From contig NZ_ACQL01000106.1 of NCBI RefSeq assembly GCF_000175195.1, positions 80,754-144,753 of the forward strand: 64,000 nt of DNA, written 5' to 3'. The notes under the pieces are model-generated. The model worked only from the letters and a program-made list of their open reading frames with translations. It had not been told where the DNA came from and did no database searches. Each line of letters starts with the position of its first letter. Position 1 is the first letter of the stretch. Source of the stretch: Actinobacillus minor NM305. GTDB lineage: Bacteria; Pseudomonadota; Gammaproteobacteria; Enterobacterales; Pasteurellaceae. Shown here piece after piece: positions 58,299 through 64,000 of this stretch. The translations under genes were made by a program, and so were the position numbers.

Positions 58299-59507
58299 AT
58301 GACAACAGAAAATCAAAAGCCTTCTCGTGGGAGAAAGTTTTTAATTGTACTTACGTTGATTATTGTTCTTGCCGTATTTTTAGGTACAGCAGGATTACAA
58401 AAGTTTATAGAAGGGAAAAAAGCAGAAGCTGCAGCGAATATGCCGGAAACGGTTAGCCAAGTAACTGCAATGCAGGTGCAGCCACAAAGCTGGACGCCAA
58501 CGCTTTCAGCTGTAGGTTATGTTCGACCTAATCAAGGCGCAATGCTGAGTGCGGAAGCTTCTGGAACCGTAAGCCGTGTGTTAGTTCGTTCAGGACAACG
58601 CGTGAATAAAGGTGATTTATTAGTTGAATTTGATAGCGCAGTGGAAGTGGCTAATTTAAAAGCCTCTGAAGCACAATTACCTGCGGCAAAAGCATCTTAT
58701 GAGCGTTATCGTAACCTTGTGGCATCAAATAGCGCTTCACAAGCTGAATTAGATAATGCAAAAGCAACCTATAACCAATTAGTAGCAAATATCGAGTCGC
58801 TCCGTTCAACCATTGCTCGCCGTAAAATTTATGCACCATTTAGTGGTATTGCCGGTATTGTGAATGTGAATGTGGGTCAATATATCTCAACGGGAACAGA
58901 GATTGTTCGTGTAGAAGACCAAAGCTCAATGAAAATTCGTTTCACATTACCTCAAACGGATATTGAAAAAATCAATGTGGGGCAACGTGTAAATGTTGAA
59001 ATTGATGCCTTACCGGGTCAGACTTTTTCTGCACGTATTGCAGCAATCGATCCGGCAGTAGATCGTTTAACAGGCTTAATCAATCTTGAAGCAGTTTTAG
59101 AAGATGGTCAGAATAAATTGCTTTCAGGTATGTTTGCTCGTTTAAGTGTTGAATTACCAACTGAAGAAAGCCAAATTATAGTACCGCAAATTGTGGTAAC
59201 TTATACTATGTATGGCGAAACGGTTTATGTGTTACAACCACTTTCTGATAACGATAAAGCGCTAGTTGCTAAAATGGCGGAGCAAAATCCGGCATTAAAA
59301 GATAGCTCAAAAGTGTATCGTGCAAAACAGGTTGAAGTAAAAACAGTAGATCGTAGTGGCGTTTATGCGCAATTAGTGAAAGGCATTAAAGCCGGTGATT
59401 TAGTTGTAACAGGTGGATTCCAACGTTTAAGCAATAATGCTTTAGTGATTGTTTCTGACCAAGAAGCGGTAGGTCTAACCCAACCAGCTAAAGAGAGCAA
59501 ATTATAA
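58299..59507 (+). CDS. acrA: RND efflux periplasmic adaptor AcrA
   Basis: Membrane-fusion protein linking the AcrB pump to an outer-membrane channel. The 402-residue protein has one N-terminal membrane anchor (about 13-32) and no lipobox, unlike E. coli AcrA. A lipoyl half-motif GAMLSAEASGTVSRVLVRSGQRV (in parts), a coiled hairpin, and the beta-barrel domain follow. GGAG precedes the ATG. 12 bases to acrB. No outer-membrane channel gene is in the window; a TolC homologue elsewhere must serve. Confidence 0.93.
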   Translation: MTTENQKPSRGRKFLIVLTLIIVLAVFLGTAGLQKFIEGKKAEAAANMPETVSQVTAMQVQPQSWTPTLSAVGYVRPNQGAMLSAEASGTVSRVLVRSGQRVNKGDLLVEFDSAVEVANLKASEAQLPAAKASYERYRNLVASNSASQAELDNAKATYNQLVANIESLRSTIARRKIYAPFSGIAGIVNVNVGQYISTGTEIVRVEDQSSMKIRFTLPQTDIEKINVGQRVNVEIDALPGQTFSARIAAIDPAVDRLTGLINLEAVLEDGQNKLLSGMFARLSVELPTEESQIIVPQIVVTYTMYGETVYVLQPLSDNDKALVAKMAEQNPALKDSSKVYRAKQVEVKTVDRSGVYAQLVKGIKAGDLVVTGGFQRLSNNALVIVSDQEAVGLTQPAKESKL

Positions 59508-59519
59508 TAGAGGATATCA

Positions 59520-62500
59520 ATGAAATTTACTGATATTTTTATTAAACGCCCTGTATTAGCAGTTTGTATTAGTTTGTTGATCACGATTTTAGGTCTGCAA
59601 TCTATCAGCAAATTGCAAGTGCGTGAATATCCTGAAATGACGGTGTCGGTTGTAACCGTCAGCGTAAACTATTCCGGTGCAGATGCGAGTCTAATGCAGG
59701 CATTGGTAACTTCTCAAATTGAGGAGGCGGTAGCACAAGCGGATAATATTGACTACGTGACTTCATCAAGTAGTCCAAGTACCACAAAAGTTACCATTAA
59801 GATGAAATTGAATACTAACCCACAAATGGCGTTAGCGGACATTTCAGCCAAAGTGAATGCGATTCGCTCTAACTTACCAAGTGGGATTGATGATCCGTCT
59901 ATTAGCGTTTCATCTGGTTCAAATGATGCGTTGATGTATATTCGTTTCGTATCCAATGAGTTAAGTACACCGCAAATTACCGACTATATTAACCGTGTGG
60001 TTAAACCTCAATTCTTTACGGTAAATGGTGTCTCGAGTGTTGATATTTTTGGTGCAGCAAACTTTGGCCTACGTATTTGGTTAGATCCTGACAAAATGGC
60101 AGGCAATAACTTATCTGGCGCACAAGTATTATCGGCACTTTCGTCAAATAACTTGAATACTGCGGCAGGTAATGCAAACGGGTACTATACGGTTTATAAA
60201 AACAAAGTGGAGTCAAGTACGCCTTCTGTTGAAGAACTTGAGAATGTGACTATTTCAACAACCTCAGATGGACGTATCATCAAATTAAAAGATGTGGCGA
60301 CTGTTGAGTTAGATAAATATCAAGATGCTTCACGTACGGTAGCAGATGGCAAAGAAGCGGTCGTTTTAGCGGTTTCTGCTGCAACGACAGCAAACTCATT
60401 AACCGTTGCTAAAAATATCTATCCTGTTTTTGAGTTGATCCAAAAGAATTTGCCTGATTCTGTGAGTGGGCAAATTATGTATGATAAAACCATTTCGATT
60501 AACAGTTCTATCAATGAGGTAATTAAAACTATCTTTGAAGCAACGGTTATCGTTTTAGTGGTTATCGTTCTATTCTTAGGGTCGTTACGTGCGATGGTTG
60601 TACCGATTATTACGATTCCAATTTCGTTAATCGGCGCGTTATTCTTATTACAAATGATGGGTTTCTCCATTAACCTTTTAACCTTACTGGCATTAGTCTT
60701 GGCTATCGGTTTAGTGGTGGACGATGCGATTGTTGTATTAGAAAACGTAGAACGCCACGTAAAAGAGGGTAAATCACCATTTGATGCGGCGATTATTGGT
60801 ACACGTGAAATTGCTGTACCCGTTATTTCAATGACGGTTGCACTCGGTGCGGTGTATTCTCCAATGGCATTGATGGAAGGGGTAACAGGATCTTTATTTA
60901 AAGAATTTGCTTTAACCCTTGCGGGCGCCGTGTTTATTTCAGGGATTGCGGCATTAACACTTTCGCCGATGATGTCTAGTCGCGTATTAAAAGAGCATAA
61001 TCACGAAGATGAAAGCCGCTTTGCACGTTGTATCAATGGTATGCTGGATAAAATGACCTCTTGCTATACCAATATGTTACGTGGTGTGATGTCTGTACGT
61101 TGGTTTATGCTGATTTTTGCGGTTGGTGTGTTTGCAACCTTACCTATTTTATTAAGCTCACTTTCAAGTGAAGTTGCGCCAACAGAAGACCGTGGTTTCG
61201 TAGTTGGTATTGGTAGTGGTCCGGCAAATACGAACTTAGATTACACACAAGCGGCAACAGCAAAATTTAACGAAGAAGTAGGTAAAATTCCAGAAGTGGC
61301 TGCAATGATGACCATTTCAGGCTTTAATGGAACAAATAGTGCTTTATCGATTATCTCGTTAAAAGACTGGAGTGAACGTACCCGTGAACGCGCCGCAATT
61401 ACGGCTGATGTTGCAGCAATTGCGAAGAAAGTTGTTCCAATGGATATTAACGCAATCGCATTTCCTGAAATTTCAACAGGGGAAAGTGGTTTACCTTTCT
61501 CATTAGTCATTACAACATCAGACAATTATGCAAAATTAGCCGATGTTGCTGGTAATTTCTTGAAAAAAGCACAAGCATCAGGTCAGTTCTTCTTTGCAAG
61601 TTTAGACCTAAAATTCAATACGGTTACAATGAAATGGAAATTTGACCGTGAAAAAATGGGAACCTATGGCGTAACCATGCAACAAGTTAGTAATACGCTA
61701 GGGGCTTATTTATCAGGGGCGATTATTACCCGTGTGGATATTGATTCCCGAGCTTATCCGATTGTATCGCAAGCGGTGCGTAATGACCGATTAAATCCGG
61801 ACGATTTAACCAAATTCTACGTAACCACAGCAACAGGCGAGTCGATCCCATTGAGTTCATTTGTAACATTAGAGCTATCAACAGAGCCGGCTTCTCTTGA
61901 ACGTATGAGCCAATTAAATGCGGCAACGATTTCTGGGGTTGTATCAGGATCTATCGGTGATGCGGTAAACTGGGCAAAAGCAGAATTGGATAATTCATTG
62001 TCTCAAGGTTATCAATATGATTTCCGTTCAGAATCACGTCAATACGTACAAGAAGGGAATGCGATGGTTATGACCTTTGCTTTAGCGGTAATCATTATCT
62101 ACCTTGTATTGGCTATTCAGTTTGAATCTTGGCGTGATCCGATGGTAATTTTAGTTTCTGTACCATTAGCTGTAAGTGGAGCGTTATTAACGATGAACTT
62201 GCTTGGATTGATGAAAAATCCAGGGGCAACGCTCAATATTTACTCTCAAGTAGGGTTGGTAACGCTGGTTGGCTTAATCACGAAACACGGTATTTTGATG
62301 TGTGAAGTGGCTAAAGAAGAACAGTTAAATCATGGACTTTCTCGTTTTGAAGCAATTGTACATGCTGCAACGATTCGTTTACGTCCGATTATGATGACTA
62401 CAGCTGCGATGATTGCTGGTCTTGTTCCATTATTGTTTGCTTCAGGCCCGGGTGCAATCGCACGTTTTAGTATGGGTATGGTGATTATTGCCGGTCTTGG

Positions 62501-62639
62501 TATCGGAACAATGTTTACCTTATTCGTATTACCGGTCATCTATACTTTCTTAGGTCAAGAACACAAACCACTCCGTGAGTTTGATGAAGACAAATTTAAA
62601 AGAGAAAAGATCAGTAAGTTGGTTGAAAATATCGACTAA
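59520..62639 (+). CDS. acrB: RND multidrug efflux pump AcrB
   Basis: Proton-driven inner-membrane pump for drugs and detergents. The 1039-residue protein has twelve membrane segments with two large periplasmic loops. The start MKFTDIFIKRPVLAVCISLL, the proton-relay Asp pair in LAIGLVVDDAIVVLENVERH and the SLERMSQLNAATISG segment are family features. AGAGGA precedes the ATG. A 15-bp inverted USS terminator ends the operon. Confidence 0.96.
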   Translation: MKFTDIFIKRPVLAVCISLLITILGLQSISKLQVREYPEMTVSVVTVSVNYSGADASLMQALVTSQIEEAVAQADNIDYVTSSSSPSTTKVTIKMKLNTNPQMALADISAKVNAIRSNLPSGIDDPSISVSSGSNDALMYIRFVSNELSTPQITDYINRVVKPQFFTVNGVSSVDIFGAANFGLRIWLDPDKMAGNNLSGAQVLSALSSNNLNTAAGNANGYYTVYKNKVESSTPSVEELENVTISTTSDGRIIKLKDVATVELDKYQDASRTVADGKEAVVLAVSAATTANSLTVAKNIYPVFELIQKNLPDSVSGQIMYDKTISINSSINEVIKTIFEATVIVLVVIVLFLGSLRAMVVPIITIPISLIGALFLLQMMGFSINLLTLLALVLAIGLVVDDAIVVLENVERHVKEGKSPFDAAIIGTREIAVPVISMTVALGAVYSPMALMEGVTGSLFKEFALTLAGAVFISGIAALTLSPMMSSRVLKEHNHEDESRFARCINGMLDKMTSCYTNMLRGVMSVRWFMLIFAVGVFATLPILLSSLSSEVAPTEDRGFVVGIGSGPANTNLDYTQAATAKFNEEVGKIPEVAAMMTISGFNGTNSALSIISLKDWSERTRERAAITADVAAIAKKVVPMDINAIAFPEISTGESGLPFSLVITTSDNYAKLADVAGNFLKKAQASGQFFFASLDLKFNTVTMKWKFDREKMGTYGVTMQQVSNTLGAYLSGAIITRVDIDSRAYPIVSQAVRNDRLNPDDLTKFYVTTATGESIPLSSFVTLELSTEPASLERMSQLNAATISGVVSGSIGDAVNWAKAELDNSLSQGYQYDFRSESRQYVQEGNAMVMTFALAVIIIYLVLAIQFESWRDPMVILVSVPLAVSGALLTMNLLGLMKNPGATLNIYSQVGLVTLVGLITKHGILMCEVAKEEQLNHGLSRFEAIVHAATIRLRPIMMTTAAMIAGLVPLLFASGPGAIARFSMGMVIIAGLGIGTMFTLFVLPVIYTFLGQEHKPLREFDEDKFKREKISKLVENID

Positions 62640-62664
62640 GCTACTAACTTTTAAATAGCATGCT

Positions 62665-62725
62665 CAAGCGGTAGTTTTTTTCAATGATTTTGCAAAAAAT
62701 CAAAGAAAAACTACCGCTTGTTTTA
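62665..62725 (+). terminator. inverted USS terminator after acrB
   Basis: CAAGCGGTAGTTTTT (62665-62679) and AAAAACTACCGCTTG (62706-62720) pair perfectly over 15 bp; TTTTA follows. Confidence 0.9.
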
Positions 62726-62764
62726 TATGATGTGAATCGGGACAATAAATAAAAAGGAGAATGT

Positions 62765-63670
62765 ATGCCGACTTTAAAAGCAATTCAACAGCGTTTAACG
62801 CAATTAGCGGAACAACAAAATCCTATTGTTCAATCCGTGATTTCACAATTAACCCAGCAGCAATTTCATGCCTGTTTAGATGCGAAATTTGTGGCTTCAT
62901 TATGCCAACAATTTAATAAAACTTCCGTGGAATTAGCATTGGCTTGTTTACCAATAGCAGCTTGTTATGCAAGAACACCTGTTTCTCATTTTTATGTGGG
63001 CGCTATTGTCATTGGGCAATCTGGGCATTTCTATTTTGGTGCTAATCAAGAATTTGAAGGCGAAAGCATGGCTCAAACCATTCATGCAGAGCAAAGCGCG
63101 ATTTCCCATGCATGGTTAGCTGGAGAAACAGCCATTTCAGATGTGATAGTTAATTATACGCCTTGTGGGCACTGTCGGCAGTTTATGAATGAATTGAATA
63201 CGGCAAATACGTTAAAAATTCATTTACCGCATAGTCAAAAAAATGCTCTACATAGTTATTTGCCTGATGCATTTGGTCCGAAAGATTTACACATTGAGAA
63301 AGTGCTGTTTGATAAACAACCCCTTGCGTTTGTGTCTGAAATGGATCGCCCAACAGATGATGTGAGTCAGAAAGCGATTGAAGCCGCACAACAATCTTAT
63401 GCGCCTTATAGCAGTTCTTTTAGTGGCGTTGCATTGTTGTTGGCTAACCAGCAGATCGTTTGTGGACGTTATGCGGAAAACGCTGCGTTTAACCCAAGTC
63501 TTCCTCCATTGCAGTTGGCATTGAATTATCAACGAATGTTAGGTTTAGCAGATGAAAAGGTTTTACGAGCCGTGATGGCAGAAAGGGCAAATACCATCAG
63601 CCATAAATCTAGCACAGAAGCTATGGTAAAGACGTTATTAAATCTTCCATTAGAATATATTGCTCTGTAA
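62765..63670 (+). CDS. cdd: cytidine deaminase
   Basis: Deaminates cytidine and deoxycytidine to uridine forms for pyrimidine salvage. The 301-residue protein is the long dimeric type (E. coli 294): N-terminal catalytic domain with zinc His and Glu in TIHAEQSA and Cys pair in TPCGHCRQFMNEL, then a C-terminal domain of the same fold without zinc ligands (YAPYSSSFSGVALLL). AAGGAG precedes the ATG. Single gene. Confidence 0.96.
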   Translation: MPTLKAIQQRLTQLAEQQNPIVQSVISQLTQQQFHACLDAKFVASLCQQFNKTSVELALACLPIAACYARTPVSHFYVGAIVIGQSGHFYFGANQEFEGESMAQTIHAEQSAISHAWLAGETAISDVIVNYTPCGHCRQFMNELNTANTLKIHLPHSQKNALHSYLPDAFGPKDLHIEKVLFDKQPLAFVSEMDRPTDDVSQKAIEAAQQSYAPYSSSFSGVALLLANQQIVCGRYAENAAFNPSLPPLQLALNYQRMLGLADEKVLRAVMAERANTISHKSSTEAMVKTLLNLPLEYIAL

Positions 63671-63677
63671 GAAAAAG

Positions 63678-63803
63678 TCCTCCGTTTTGGAGGAGTTAGA
63701 TTGCTGACTAAGTTCATTTTTGAGAAATAGCCTAGCATGAGCTGTGCTAGGCTCGTTAGGTTCAGCTCCACTAGGGCTGAAAAAAAGAGTCGCAGAGAGA
63801 CTC
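63678..63803. repeat. array of four hairpins after cdd
   Basis: TCCTCC/GGAGGA (63678-63694, probable cdd terminator); AGCCTAGCA/TGCTAGGCT (63729-63753); TTCAGCTCC/GGGCTGAA followed by A-run (63761-63782); GAGTC/GACTC (63787-63803). The second and third resemble units of the array before hscA. The last base of the fourth is the first base of an IS1182-like end. No gene in this gap. Confidence 0.75.
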
Positions 63804-64000
63804 AGACCACTGACAAACCCACCTTTACAGGCTTTCTGCCAAAGGTGGGTTTATTTTTTGCTGTTTTATCCCTTTCTTTTGTATTTCACTTCGGATAGCC
63901 ACTCAAGCGGTCAGTTTTGTGGATTTTTTTACCATTACCGCATATTGATGAAGAATAAGCCATAAAAAGCACAAAAAAGCCCATAGCACAAGGGCTATCT
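63803..64000 (-). mobile_element. left end of an IS1182-like element, continues past the window
   Basis: CAGACCACTGACAAACC from 63803 opens the element, followed by the ACCTTTACAGGC hairpin and AAGCGGTC. From there it matches the copy at 15138-15340 through the transposase 3' end with few changes. The orientation puts the transposase on the minus strand. Confidence 0.82.
63903..64000 (-). CDS. IS1182-like transposase, C-terminal end only
   Basis: The last 32 codons are open: IALVLWAFLCFLWLILHQ, then YAVMVKKSTKLTA and TGA. The TGG that became a stop in the copy at 15.3 kb is intact here. The stop and final codons ACC-GCT-TGA lie in an uptake signal core. Whether the rest is intact lies outside the window. 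Confidence 0.65.
   Translation of the reverse strand, partial: IALVLWAFLCFLWLILHQYAVMVKKSTKLTA

Overview
The window is an ordinary stretch of a Pasteurellaceae chromosome with a few accessory scars. The host call rests on three things: dozens of copies of the AAGCGGT(C) core of the ACAAGCGGT-type DNA uptake signal sequence (USS), many as inverted pairs between genes; gene sets and neighbourhoods known from Haemophilus and Actinobacillus (DUF47-pit-SH3 protein, acrR-acrA-acrB, isc cluster); and AT-rich codon use. The USS variant points to the Actinobacillus/Mannheimia/Glaesserella side rather than H. influenzae sensu stricto. I cannot name the species.

Layout: 1-12.9 kb holds housekeeping genes (msrB end, gapA, rsmA, surA, hldE, der, hemA, dacB, greA, prmB, smrB, an EamA transporter). 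12.9-15.7 kb is accessory: a decayed tannase-like gene, then a roughly 2.1 kb unit bounded by IS1182-like ends and a 10-bp direct repeat. It carries two unknown genes (63 aa and a 279-aa leucine-rich-repeat-like protein). 15.7-19.7 kb has arcB, ogt and a FadL/OmpP1 porin. 20-27.6 kb is the isc iron-sulfur cluster assembly operon, interrupted between hscB and hscA by a GT8 glycosyltransferase with an (AAAC)8 tract, a DUF2625 gene and an array of five hairpins. 27.7-38.4 kb has cpdB under a perfect CRP site, zapG/yhcB, rplM-rpsI, yaaA plus a lipoprotein, and lepA-lepB-rnc-era-recO. Two large nested palindromes lie before lepA and before rnc.

38.5-50.5 kb holds a TonB-dependent receptor, sotB, yciH, asnS, the pit phosphate cluster and a siderophore ABC operon. 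Fur-like boxes precede both the receptor and the ABC operon, suggesting joint iron control. 50.6-54.8 kb has efp, an unknown secreted protein, epmB, dnaB and ycgL. 54.8-55.5 kb is a scar with an IS3-type fragment and a remnant resembling Mu Com. 55.5-63.7 kb has lapC(yejM)-yejL, acrR-acrA-acrB and cdd. The window ends inside another IS1182-like copy.

The strongest candidates for something new are: the IS1182-like family, whose three visible left ends each start on the last base of a hairpin; its unknown cargo; the phase-variable glycosyltransferase inside the isc operon; and the nested palindrome directly before rnc, a possible substrate of the RNase III it encodes. No tRNA, rRNA or CRISPR array was seen.
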